Assembly: GCF_014764505.1 (NCBI RefSeq)
Contig: NZ_JACXWX010000015.1
Span: forward strand, 1 to 64,000
DNA: 64,000 nt
Reading direction: 5' to 3'
Origin: Phormidium tenue FACHB-886
GTDB taxonomy: Bacteria > Cyanobacteriota > Cyanobacteriia > Elainellales > Elainellaceae
Shown here: piece after piece, positions 35,244 to 43,385 of the stretch
Numbering within the stretch: the stretch's first letter is position 1
Layout: each line of letters opens with the position of its first letter
The notes under the pieces: model-generated
What the model was told of the DNA's origin: nothing
Seen by the model: only the letters and a program-made list of their open reading frames with translations
The model's database searches: none
Translations under genes and position numbers: made by a program

Positions 35244-36644
35244 CTATAGGCGGCTTTTGAGTGCTGCTTCGCACAGTGCTTCCCAAGCGATCGCCACATC
35301 TGCCAAGCCAGTGCGCCAGTTGGAAAAAGCCGCCCGCATTGCCGGACTGCCTTGATACACCGTCGGCGTCAGAAAAATTCTGCCTTGCTCATTAAGAACC
35401 ATTAGAAACTGCTGGATATTCTCTGCGCTAGGGGCGATCGCCAGTGTAAAACACACGACATTGAGCCGCACCGGAGCCAGCAGCCGAAACTCCGACGACT
35501 GGTCAATCTTCTCCCCTAGCAGCTGCGCCATCGCACAGTTGCGCTCCACAATCTCCTGATAGCCCGCCGCGCCATATGCCAGCAAACTAAACCAGGCAGG
35601 CAAGGCTCTGAGGCGGCGCGAGTTTTCAGGGGTCAAATGCACAAAGTCGGGATTCGCAGTAGGCAATCCCAGATAGGCAGCGCTATTTTGAAACACTTCA
35701 ACCTGGAGCTGGCGATGCTGCGTGAACTGCATCGCGGCATCATAGGGAACGTTCAGCCATTTGTGGGCATCGATCGCGATCGAATCTGCCAAATCCAGCC
35801 CCGCGACCCGCGATCGATACATTGGTGAACAGGCAGCAAACCCACCAAACGCTGCATCCACATGCAGCCAGAAGCGAAAGTCTTGCTTTAAGGCTGCAAT
35901 TGCCTGCAAACCATCAAAATCCACGGTGTTCACGGTTCCGGCGTTGGCAACCACAATGCAGGGCGACTGAGTTGATGCCGCTTGGTGCAATGCCTGCCGC
36001 AGTGCTGCTAAGTCAATTGCCTCTCGATCGGGCAAACAGGGCACAATTTCAAGGTTCTTGCGTCCCATGCCCAGCATCGACATTGCCTTAAAGGTGCAAG
36101 AGTGCGGCGCACCGCTCAAAACCTTGATGGCAGGCAAACCCGCCAAGCCAGATTCCGCCAAATTCACGCCCCACTGATGCCCCACCCACTGCCGCCCGAT
36201 CGCTAGCCCGACAAAATTTGCCATCGTTGCGCCGGTGACAAACGTGCCCTGATGCCCCTCCGACAGCCCAAACAACTGGCGCAACCAGCCGATCGCCTCT
36301 CGTTCAATATAGGGTGCAGCCGAATCTGCCGCCCCAAAAGCATTCTGGTCATAAACGCTCGTGAGCCAGTCGCCTGCCAGCGCTGCTGGTGTAGCGCCGC
36401 CGGTCACAAAGCCAAAATAGCGCGATCCGGCACTGCCCGTCATAGCGTCTGCAAATCGCTGCCGAAAAACTTTTAGCGCATTTTCAGCTCCTAATCCCTC
36501 CTGCGGTAAGGGTTCTGGCGCAATGGGTTGAGGTGAAGTTCCGGCAGGGCGATCGGGCAGGGCTTGAAAAAAGCGATCGGCTTCGGCAAGGACTTGGTTG
36601 AGAAGGGCGGGGAGCTGTGCGGCATCTTGGGCGAGCAGGTTCAT
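35244..36644 (-). CDS. Group II PLP-dependent decarboxylase
   Basis: A 466-residue PLP enzyme of the aromatic amino acid/glutamate/diaminobutyrate decarboxylase group. Key parts are SRYFGFVTGGATPAALAGDW near residue 80, GTFVTGATMANFVGLAIGRQ near residue 133, FWLHVDAAFGGF near residue 262 with the PLP-binding Asp, and the Schiff-base lysine in SIAIDAHKWLNVPYD near residue 292. The product would be an amine such as a polyamine precursor or aromatic amine; the substrate is not readable. I start at the ATG at 36644 (MNLLAQDAAQ); the frame is open further upstream but crosses the CIRCE operator of groEL. Confidence 0.88.
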   Translation of the reverse strand: MNLLAQDAAQLPALLNQVLAEADRFFQALPDRPAGTSPQPIAPEPLPQEGLGAENALKVFRQRFADAMTGSAGSRYFGFVTGGATPAALAGDWLTSVYDQNAFGAADSAAPYIEREAIGWLRQLFGLSEGHQGTFVTGATMANFVGLAIGRQWVGHQWGVNLAESGLAGLPAIKVLSGAPHSCTFKAMSMLGMGRKNLEIVPCLPDREAIDLAALRQALHQAASTQSPCIVVANAGTVNTVDFDGLQAIAALKQDFRFWLHVDAAFGGFAACSPMYRSRVAGLDLADSIAIDAHKWLNVPYDAAMQFTQHRQLQVEVFQNSAAYLGLPTANPDFVHLTPENSRRLRALPAWFSLLAYGAAGYQEIVERNCAMAQLLGEKIDQSSEFRLLAPVRLNVVCFTLAIAPSAENIQQFLMVLNEQGRIFLTPTVYQGSPAMRAAFSNWRTGLADVAIAWEALCEAALKSRL

Positions 36645-36730
36645 GGGGGAAAGCCATTTTGCGGAAGAGGGACAGCATAATTTTAAGAAGAGGATGCTCT
36701 GCCCGGTACGGCTTTCCCTCCCCGATTGTC

Positions 36731-36757
36731 TTAGCACTCCACCGGGAAGAGTGCTAA
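36731..36757 (+). promoter_or_regulatory. CIRCE operator (HrcA site) of groEL
   Basis: TTAGCACTC (36731-36739), a 9-bp spacer and GAGTGCTAA (36749-36757): a perfect match to the CIRCE consensus. It ends 33 bp before the groEL ATG, so HrcA should repress this gene until heat shock. Confidence 0.97.
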
Positions 36758-36790
36758 ATTCATACATTGGAGAGATGTGAGCAAAATCAT

Positions 36791-38476
36791 ATGTCAAAAA
36801 TTGTTGTATTTGACGAAGCGTCGCGGCAGGCATTGGAACGCGGCATTAATGCGTTAGCCGATGCCGTACGAATCACGCTCGGACCCAAAGGACGAAACGT
36901 GGTGCTGGAGTCAAAGTTTGGCGCTCCGCAAATTGTCAACGATGGCGTCACGATCGCTAAAGAAATTGAGCTAGAAGACCCCCTAGAGAATACCGGCGCA
37001 CGGCTAATTCAAGAAGTTGCCTCTAAGACTAAAGATTTAGCGGGCGACGGCACAACCACCGCAACTGTGCTGGCGCAAGCGATGATCCGGGAAGGTTTAA
37101 GAAACGTGGCGGCAGGCAGCAACCCGGTCAGCCTCCGGCGCGGCATTGAGAAAGCGGTAGGCGTGGTGCTAGATGAAATTGCCAGCATTGCCAAGCCGAT
37201 CGAGGGCAACGCGATCGCCCAAGTTGCCGCTGTGGCAGCCGGCAGCGATACTGAAGTCGGCAACATGATCGCTGAGGCGATGGAGAAAGTCGGCAGAGAC
37301 GGCGTCATTACCGTGGAAGAGTCGAAGTCGCTGTTCACCGAAATGGAAACCGTGGAGGGGATGCAGTTCGATCGCGGCTATGTGTCGCCTTATTTTGTCA
37401 CCGACCCCGATCGGATGACCTGTGAGCTAGAAAATCCGCTGATCCTGCTGACCAGCGAAAAGATCAGCAGCATCCAAGACCTCGTGCCTGTGCTGGAAAA
37501 GATCGCTCGTGCAGGCCGTCCTTTGCTGATCATTCCTGAAGACATTGAAGGTGAGGCACTGGCGACGCTGGTGGTCAACCGCCTGCGGGGTGTGTTGAAT
37601 GTAGCCGCTGTGAAAGCGCCCTCATTCGGTGAACGCCGCAAAGCCGTGATGCAGGACATCGCAGTACTAACGGGCGGTCAGCTGATCGCACAGGAGATCG
37701 GGCTGAGCCTCGATCTGGTGACGCTAGAAATGTTGGGGCAAGCTCGCAAAGTCTCTATTACCAAAGACACGACTACGATCGTTGCCGATGCAGCCGATCG
37801 AGCTGCATTAGACAAACGAATCGCCCAAATTCGCAGAGAGCTAGCCGAAACAGATTCTGAATACGACACTGAAAAGCTGCAAGAGCGCCTAGCAAGACTG
37901 GTCGGCGGAGTTGCCGTCATCAAAGTAGGCGCGGCTACCGAAACCGAGCTGAAAGATCGCAAGCTGCGCCTTGAAGATGCGCTCAATGCTACCAAAGCTG
38001 CCGTTGAGCAAGGCATTGTTCCGGGTGGCGGCACGACGCTGCTGCACCTCGCGCAAAAAGTGCAGGCGTTCAAGCCCTCGCTTAATGCGGAAGAGCAAAT
38101 TGGAGCGGATATCGTTGCCCGAGCATTGGAAGCGCCGCTGCGCCAGATTGCTGACAACGCAGGTGTAGAAGGCTCTGTCGTGGTTGAGCGCGTCAAAGGT
38201 CTCGACTTTAACGTAGGCTATAACGCCCTCACCAATGAATACGAAGACCTGATCGCTGCTGGCATCATTGACCCCGCCAAGGTGGTGCGATCGGCACTGC
38301 AAGATGCGGCTTCGATCGCCGGAATGGTGATTACGACCGAAGTGCTGGTGGTTGAGAAACCCGAGAAGAAAGCTGCTGCCGCGCCTGATATGGGCGGCAT
38401 GGGCGGCATGGGTGGTATGGGCGGCATGGGCGGCATGGGTGGCATGGGTGGTATGGGCGGCATGGGCATGATGTAA
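36791..38476 (+). CDS. groEL: Chaperonin GroEL, GroEL2-type (no groES upstream)
   Basis: A 60-kDa chaperonin subunit of 561 residues that forms ATP-driven folding rings. It has [17 protein letters not shown] near residue 28, the ATP-binding [15 protein letters not shown] near residue 85 and [12 protein letters not shown] near residue 412. The tail is a run of GGM repeats ending GMGMM. No groES precedes it, and the phrase [20 protein letters not shown] resembles what I recall of the second cyanobacterial chaperonin, GroEL2; that subtype is inference. I use the ATG at 36791; an earlier in-frame ATG at 36767 would add eight untypical residues. A perfect CIRCE site and a strong terminator make it a single-gene heat-shock unit. 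Confidence 0.96.
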   Translation: MSKIVVFDEASRQALERGINALADAVRITLGPKGRNVVLESKFGAPQIVNDGVTIAKEIELEDPLENTGARLIQEVASKTKDLAGDGTTTATVLAQAMIREGLRNVAAGSNPVSLRRGIEKAVGVVLDEIASIAKPIEGNAIAQVAAVAAGSDTEVGNMIAEAMEKVGRDGVITVEESKSLFTEMETVEGMQFDRGYVSPYFVTDPDRMTCELENPLILLTSEKISSIQDLVPVLEKIARAGRPLLIIPEDIEGEALATLVVNRLRGVLNVAAVKAPSFGERRKAVMQDIAVLTGGQLIAQEIGLSLDLVTLEMLGQARKVSITKDTTTIVADAADRAALDKRIAQIRRELAETDSEYDTEKLQERLARLVGGVAVIKVGAATETELKDRKLRLEDALNATKAAVEQGIVPGGGTTLLHLAQKVQAFKPSLNAEEQIGADIVARALEAPLRQIADNAGVEGSVVVERVKGLDFNVGYNALTNEYEDLIAAGIIDPAKVVRSALQDAASIAGMVITTEVLVVEKPEKKAAAAPDMGGMGGMGGMGGMGGMGGMGGMGGMGMM

Positions 38477-38503
38477 GCCTATCCATAGCGCTAGCGCCAA
38501 ATT

Positions 38504-38536
38504 AAAGCGGGAGAGGGTATGCCCCTCTCCCGCTTT
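38504..38536 (+). terminator. Terminator of groEL
   Basis: AAAGCGGGAGAGGG (38504-38517) pairs perfectly with CCCTCTCCCGCTTT (38523-38536) over a 5-nt loop. It lies between convergent groEL and gshB and may work in both directions. Confidence 0.88.
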
Positions 38537-38556
38537 GTGTAGACAGCCCAAACCTT

Positions 38557-39522
38557 TTACCGCTGCACTCGCTGCACCACCCAGTCCATCACCTGCTGAC
38601 CCAGCCGTACGCCGTCTAGCCGATCGATCTCTCGAATTCCAGTCGGGCTAGTGACGTTGACCTCTGTCAGATAGCCACCGATCACATCAATTCCTACAAA
38701 GTACAGCCCGTCCCTTTTCAGGGCGGGCGCAACTTGAGCACAGATCTCTCGATCGCGATCGGTAATTTCCACCTGTGCGGCTCGTCCACCTACTGCCATA
38801 TTGCCGCGAAACTCCTTGCCGGTTGGAATCCGATTCACAGCGCCGATCGGCTCACCGTCCAACAGAATGATTCGCTTATCGCCATCTTTGGCAGCAGGCA
38901 GATAAGCTTGCACCATAATCGGCTGTTTGCCCTGTGTGCTAATCTCCACCAGCGAATTGAAATTGCGATCGCCCGGTTCTATAAGTAAAATCCCCTCGCC
39001 TGCCTTGCCGCCCAACGGCTTTAGCACTGCCGCGCCCTGCCGCTCCACAAACTCTCGAATCACCTGCTTGTCCTGGCTGACAATCGTATCGGGAATCGCT
39101 TCAGCGAACTGCAGCGCATACATCTTTTCGTTCGCGGCTCGGATGCCTGCCGGAGTGTTAACCACCAGCGTTTTAGCAGGATTGACGTAATCCAGGATAT
39201 AGGTGGCATAGAGATAGGGGACTGTCACCGGTGGATCAGTCCGCATGAAAACGGCATCCATTTCTTCGAGCCGCAGCAAGACCCGATCGCCCAGGCTAAA
39301 CCAATCCCGCTTTGCCTCCCAGCGTCCTTCGCTCAGCTGGACTGACTCGAGGCGCACAGGCTGCGCGATCGCCCAAGCTTTACCATCTGCCACGCTTAGT
39401 AAGCTTGCCTCTGTAATCCAAACTTCATGCCCCAACCCCTGCGCCGCTTCCATTAGCGCTACGCTGGTATCATGTCCGGGGTCGAGCTTGGCAATTGGAT
39501 CGATGATGTAGGCAAATTTCAC
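38557..39522 (-). CDS. gshB: Glutathione synthetase
   Basis: GshB, 321 residues, joins gamma-glutamylcysteine and glycine with ATP to make glutathione. The prokaryotic family starts with FAYIIDPIAKLDPGHDTSVA; DAVFMRTDPPVTVPYLYATY lies near residue 90 and AVLKPLGGKAGEGILLIEPG near residue 155 (ATP-grasp). The metal-binding end is GLYFVGIDVIGGYLTEVNVT near residue 272. AAGGAG lies upstream of the start. It follows the glutaredoxin gene by 101 bp on the same strand, so glutathione synthesis and use are cotranscribed. Confidence 0.97.
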   Translation of the reverse strand: MKFAYIIDPIAKLDPGHDTSVALMEAAQGLGHEVWITEASLLSVADGKAWAIAQPVRLESVQLSEGRWEAKRDWFSLGDRVLLRLEEMDAVFMRTDPPVTVPYLYATYILDYVNPAKTLVVNTPAGIRAANEKMYALQFAEAIPDTIVSQDKQVIREFVERQGAAVLKPLGGKAGEGILLIEPGDRNFNSLVEISTQGKQPIMVQAYLPAAKDGDKRIILLDGEPIGAVNRIPTGKEFRGNMAVGGRAAQVEITDRDREICAQVAPALKRDGLYFVGIDVIGGYLTEVNVTSPTGIREIDRLDGVRLGQQVMDWVVQRVQR

Positions 39523-39623
39523 AGAAGGACTCCTTGGAATAGGCGATCGGCACCTAACTTATCATCTCCTATCCCTTCCTTCTTACAGCGCTCCGTGCTT
39601 CTGCAACCAAAAATTGCAGCAAA

Positions 39624-39890
39624 CTAGCTGACTGCCTGCAGCAACGGATCGAGCCTGCCTCTGGAATCGAGGGCATAGAGGTCATCGCAGCCGCCGATGT
39701 GCTGGTCGTTGATAAAGATCTGGGGAAGCGATCGCCGTCCGTTGGCTCGCTGCGCCATTTTTGCGCGTGCAGCTTCGTCACCGTCAATGCAATATTCAGT
39801 GAACTCTACACCTTTGCGCTTGAGCAATGATTTTGCCCGGATGCAGAAGGGGCAAGAACTCCAGGTGTAAATTTCTACGTTGGCAGCCAT
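39624..39890 (-). CDS. grxC: Glutaredoxin 3
   Basis: An 88-residue dithiol glutaredoxin that reduces disulfides with glutathione. The active site is SSCPFCIRAK near residue 12, and the glutathione-binding parts are RRSLPQIFINDQHIGG near residue 52 and GCDDLYAL after it. AGGAGG lies 5 bp before the ATG. It is directly upstream of gshB, a pairing often seen in cyanobacteria. Confidence 0.97.
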   Translation of the reverse strand: MAANVEIYTWSSCPFCIRAKSLLKRKGVEFTEYCIDGDEAARAKMAQRANGRRSLPQIFINDQHIGGCDDLYALDSRGRLDPLLQAVS

Positions 39891-39964
39891 AATGCCTCCT
39901 TAAAGCAATCTTTCTTAATCTTAACGCGACAATATCCCCGCTGCAGACGCGCCACGCCTCGCCG

Positions 39965-40852
39965 TCATGCTTGCTTTTGCAGCAAGATTGTGAATGCCCC
40001 TGCCCCCAAGCCCGACTGCGGAAAGATCCGGTAGCAGGGCAGTTCGGTGAGGTGCGATCGCCAGTCCTGCAAGTGCGGCACTGCCAACGGCTGAAATTGC
40101 GGAAACCGCTGCAAAAACCATTCGCTCACCTGCTCATTTTCTTCTGGCGAGTAGGCGCAGGTCATGTAAATCAGATAGCCTTGAGGTGCAACAAGCTGGG
40201 CAGAATTTGCTAAAATCCGCTTCTGGCGATTGGCGTTCTTGTTAATGCTGACCGGATGAAAGCATCCCGGTGCTTTGCCGCCTTTTGCCAGCAGCGATTG
40301 TCCGGTGCAGGGCGCATCCACCAAGACCAGATTAGCAGTTTCAGGATAGCGATCTGCCAAAATCGCCGGATCGAGATTCAATGCGATCGCTCCCTCCACC
40401 CGGCAGCGCTTCAGATTTGACACCAACGCCCCCATTCGTTTGCCGATCGCCTCATTGCAGATTAGCTGTTCAGGATGCAGGGCTGCCCAGGTAAACAAGC
40501 TTTTGCCACCCGGCGAAGCACACACATCGATCGCCTGCTTGATCGGTGGTTCGATCGTCAGCAGCGGAGAGACAGCAAACACCGAAGAGAAGTCGAGACA
40601 GTAGAAATAGCCTGCCTGGTGAAGCGGCTGCTGTCCTGGTTTTTCAGCCAGAGCAAGGCGATCGACAAAGGCGGGCTGCCAAGCTAGAGGAGGTTCTGGC
40701 TGGAAGGGCAATTCTATTGGCTTGGGCTGTGTCCAGAGGATGCAGGGATGGAAAGGCCGGGGGTGAGTTAAAGCTGCTACAAACTGGGTTTGACTTTCTG
40801 GATCATCAAATAGCTTCTGGCTGAGTTTGAGCAGGAGTTTGGAAGCATCCAT
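39965..40852 (-). CDS. RsmB/NOP-family RNA cytosine-5 methyltransferase
   Basis: A 295-residue SAM-dependent RNA m5C methyltransferase of the RsmB/NOP2/Sun family, without the N-terminal NusB-like domain of long RsmB. The SAM site is IDVCASPGGKSLFTWAAL near residue 108. The two catalytic cysteines are in LVDAPCTGQSLLAKGG near residue 178 and YMTCAYSPEENEQV near residue 230. The target, rRNA or tRNA, is unknown. Its ATG is 2 bp after the stop of mnmH, so the two RNA-modification genes are translationally coupled. Confidence 0.9.
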   Translation of the reverse strand: MDASKLLLKLSQKLFDDPESQTQFVAALTHPRPFHPCILWTQPKPIELPFQPEPPLAWQPAFVDRLALAEKPGQQPLHQAGYFYCLDFSSVFAVSPLLTIEPPIKQAIDVCASPGGKSLFTWAALHPEQLICNEAIGKRMGALVSNLKRCRVEGAIALNLDPAILADRYPETANLVLVDAPCTGQSLLAKGGKAPGCFHPVSINKNANRQKRILANSAQLVAPQGYLIYMTCAYSPEENEQVSEWFLQRFPQFQPLAVPHLQDWRSHLTELPCYRIFPQSGLGAGAFTILLQKQA

Positions 40853-40854
40853 AT

Positions 40855-41931
40855 CTATCGCAGAACCGTTTCGCTCTGGCGTAGATTGAGATTTATTTTT
40901 GATGTCAGCGCGGCAGCTTGCTTAAGCAACTGCATAGCGCTTTCCGTCGGCAATAGCCCCGTTACATCGATCGGATAAATTGACACTGCCCGACGCTGTA
41001 AATCGTAGGTATAAGTTTTGTCGTAATAGTTCAAAATAATGTCAACCGATTCGGCTAGCTTGCCTTCGTAGATCAAGTCAATCGCCCGTTTGGCATGTTG
41101 TCCCCCCAGTCGTCTTTCAATGCGTTTTGTGGCGGTCACTAAAGCCTCGCAGTCGGCGGTTCCATAAACCTCCACCAGCGCCGCTAGCCTTTCCGAGCGC
41201 GGTCGGGTAATTTCTAGCACTGGGGCCCGCTCCATTTGCCAAAACAGCGCTTCAGGGATACGGCATAGCCCAATCCGCTTGCTTTCGGCTTCAATCCAAA
41301 CAGACTGATGCGGGTCAAAGTTTGCCCACCGCACGGCGATCTCATTTTCAAATTGCTCGTTGCTGGGTTGGGGCGGCAATCCCAGCGCCCCAAAGCTACT
41401 GCCGCGATGGTTGGCGATCGCTTCCAGATCCAAAACCTGTGCACCTTGCTGTGCTAGAGCATGCAGAATATCGGTTTTGCCTGTGCCTGTCATGCCGCCG
41501 AGTATGGCGATCGGCTGAGGTACAGAAAACTGGTCAAGCGACCAGCGGCGAAAGGCTTTATAGCCGCTGATAAGCGTTGTCACGTCAAAACCTGCCATCT
41601 CCAGCGCCCAAGCCACGGCGCCGCTGCGCATCCCTCCCCGCCAGCAGTGAACTCGCACCTGTCGTGGGTTAGGGAAACTGCCAGCTAGCCGTTTCGCATC
41701 GGCAATAAAGCCAGCCAGTTTTCCACCTGACAACGCAAAGCCCAATTCTACAGCAGCATCTCGTCCTTGGTGCTTATAGCAAGTGCCAACCTGCGCTCGT
41801 TCTTGGTCAGTAAACAGTGGAAAACTGATTGCACCTGGAATGTGTCCCTGCGTGTACTCGCTCGGACTGCGAACGTCTAAGATCACGCCGGGAGCACTGA
41901 GAAACTCTTCGATCGGTACTGCTCGAACCAA
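40855..41931 (-). CDS. mnmH: tRNA 2-selenouridine synthase
   Basis: MnmH (SelU/YbbB), 358 residues, replaces sulfur by selenium in the wobble 2-thiouridine of some tRNAs, via a geranylated intermediate. The N-terminal rhodanese domain has VILDVRSPSEYTQGHIPGA near residue 16 and the active cysteine in VRVHCWRGGMRSGAVAW near residue 95. The C-terminal P-loop domain has ILGGMTGTGKTDIL near residue 145. The frame begins with TTG. Its presence suggests the organism can make selenophosphate; selD is not in the window. The coupled downstream gene is an RNA methyltransferase. Confidence 0.93.
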   Translation of the reverse strand: MVRAVPIEEFLSAPGVILDVRSPSEYTQGHIPGAISFPLFTDQERAQVGTCYKHQGRDAAVELGFALSGGKLAGFIADAKRLAGSFPNPRQVRVHCWRGGMRSGAVAWALEMAGFDVTTLISGYKAFRRWSLDQFSVPQPIAILGGMTGTGKTDILHALAQQGAQVLDLEAIANHRGSSFGALGLPPQPSNEQFENEIAVRWANFDPHQSVWIEAESKRIGLCRIPEALFWQMERAPVLEITRPRSERLAALVEVYGTADCEALVTATKRIERRLGGQHAKRAIDLIYEGKLAESVDIILNYYDKTYTYDLQRRAVSIYPIDVTGLLPTESAMQLLKQAAALTSKINLNLRQSETVLR

Positions 41932-42041
41932 CTGCCGCCTATCTCCTATCTAGCCTTAACCATTAGCCTTGATCACCAGTTTGCCACAGTTACTCTGGAG
42001 TTAGAGTGCTCATTAAACCTCCGCTGGAAGGCTAAAGATGC

Positions 42042-42075
42042 AAAAACGCTCCCCAACTGACGGAACTGGGAAGCG
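42042..42075 (-). terminator. Terminator of rpsD
   Basis: On the minus strand CGCTTCCCAGTT pairs with AGTTGGGGAGCG (with wobbles) and is followed by TTTTT, about 90 bp after the rpsD stop codon. Confidence 0.8.
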
Positions 42076-42166
42076 CTGTTGAGACTATTAGATGTCGCAT
42101 CGCAGCCGCGCAGATGCAACCTAATCGCGAAAAATGAACTCGAGAAAATTCTGAAAAAACTCGAAC

Positions 42167-42775
42167 TTAAGCTTGGCGCGAGTAGTATTCCACGACCAGC
42201 AGCTCGTTCACCTGAAGGGCAACCCATTCACGCTCAACTACGCTGTTGACTTTGCCTTGAAGTTTGGCTTTGTCAAACTCTAGGTGGCTGGGCAGGTGCG
42301 CCAAACCAGGAAATTGTAGATTGCTTTCTACCAAACTACGGGAGCGATCGCTATCCCGCACGTTAATAACATCTCCCGGCTTGCACTGATAGCTAGGAAT
42401 ATCCACAACCCGACCATTAACAGTGACATGACCGTGATTAACCAACTGCCGAGCGCCCGGAACAGTCGGTGCCATACCCAGCCGGAAAACGGTATTATCT
42501 AGCCGCATTTCCAAAAGCTGTAGCAAGACTTGACCCGTCGAACCTGCGGCCCGACGCGCTTTACGAACATAGCGGAGCAACTGCCGCTCAGAAACACCAT
42601 AATTGAAGCGAAGCTTCTGCTTCTCTTCCAAGCGAACTGCATACTCAGAACGCTTTTTACGCGCTTGACCATGCTGACCAGGGGGATATGCCCGCCGAGG
42701 AGTTTTGCGCGACAGACCCGGCAATTCGCCCAGCCGACGCACAACTCTGAGGCGGGGACCTCGATATCGCGACAT
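42167..42775 (-). CDS. rpsD: 30S ribosomal protein S4
   Basis: S4, 202 residues, binds 16S rRNA early in small-subunit assembly. The start [20 protein letters not shown] and the following [20 protein letters not shown] are typical of the cyanobacterial and plastid form. The S4 RNA-binding domain, [20 protein letters not shown] then [18 protein letters not shown], lies near residues 92-135. AGAGGAA precedes the ATG. It is a single-gene unit, away from the main ribosomal operons, as is common in cyanobacteria. Confidence 0.99.
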   Translation of the reverse strand: MSRYRGPRLRVVRRLGELPGLSRKTPRRAYPPGQHGQARKKRSEYAVRLEEKQKLRFNYGVSERQLLRYVRKARRAAGSTGQVLLQLLEMRLDNTVFRLGMAPTVPGARQLVNHGHVTVNGRVVDIPSYQCKPGDVINVRDSDRSRSLVESNLQFPGLAHLPSHLEFDKAKLQGKVNSVVEREWVALQVNELLVVEYYSRQA

Positions 42776-43095
42776 CTAGATTCCTCTCAAAAAGACTGAC
42801 CCAAAGCTACTATCATAGTCTAGCTTGTCGAGTTTTTGGGATGAACCATTAAAGAGATTTAAGTTTCCCTTGTGTTTAATTAAAATAAATAATCTGCTAA
42901 TGCAGATCACAGCAAGCGCGGCATGATTAGAGCGTTTGTGCTAGCATGAATCACTAGAGTATTCTTCAAGCACATCACCGCAGCGCTGGCAGCCTCACAT
43001 GAGTAGCGTTGCGTCAACACATAAGCGTTGTGCCTGGAGATTATGTCCAAGCAGCATTTGTAAAACTTACTTGCCTAAACACGGCTAAAGCTATT
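42776..43095. other. Divergent intergenic region
   Basis: About 320 bp between rpsD (minus) and the DUF4327-like gene (plus). It should hold both promoters; the part next to rpsD is AT-rich (TTTAATTAAAATAAATAAT). No hairpin or further gene is evident. Confidence 0.45.
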
Positions 43096-43317
43096 ATGAA
43101 CCAGCAGGTTGCCCAACCGATGGAGAAATTCCAGCGTCAAGTGCGATCGCTTGTCGAGTCAAAAGTTATCCACTCCACAGACAAATTGTGGAAAATTGCC
43201 TTGCTCTATGGGGACGAGTGGTCGTTTTGGAAGAAAGAGCTAGAAGATTTTGACTTTTCCATGCAAGACCCAATCAGCGATCTGCTAGCGGTTGAGTCTT
43301 GGGAAGACAGTGATTAA
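43096..43317 (+). CDS. DUF4327-like small protein
   Basis: A 73-residue protein resembling the cyanobacterial DUF4327 family. The pattern is a helix with RQVRSLVESKVI, a middle strand-helix part LWKIALLYGDEWSFWKKELE, and an end SMQDPISDLLAVESWEDS. DUF4327 members share the order SLV, aromatic-rich EW, and D-x-I-x-D-L-L-x-x-E-x-W. No function is known. I use the ATG at 43096; the frame is open upstream without family character. It is convergent with the PP2C gene. Confidence 0.7.
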   Translation: MNQQVAQPMEKFQRQVRSLVESKVIHSTDKLWKIALLYGDEWSFWKKELEDFDFSMQDPISDLLAVESWEDSD

Positions 43318-43385
43318 AGCGGTGAGGGCAGAGAGAAAAGCTTTAATTTCTTCTGCGCCCTGCCTTCTGCCCTTGCAATAAATTT

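Noticed and set aside
37678-38551. Long open frames opposite groEL
   Set aside because: They mirror the codon structure of a certain gene; the His/Ala-rich reading is just the GGM repeat tail read in reverse.
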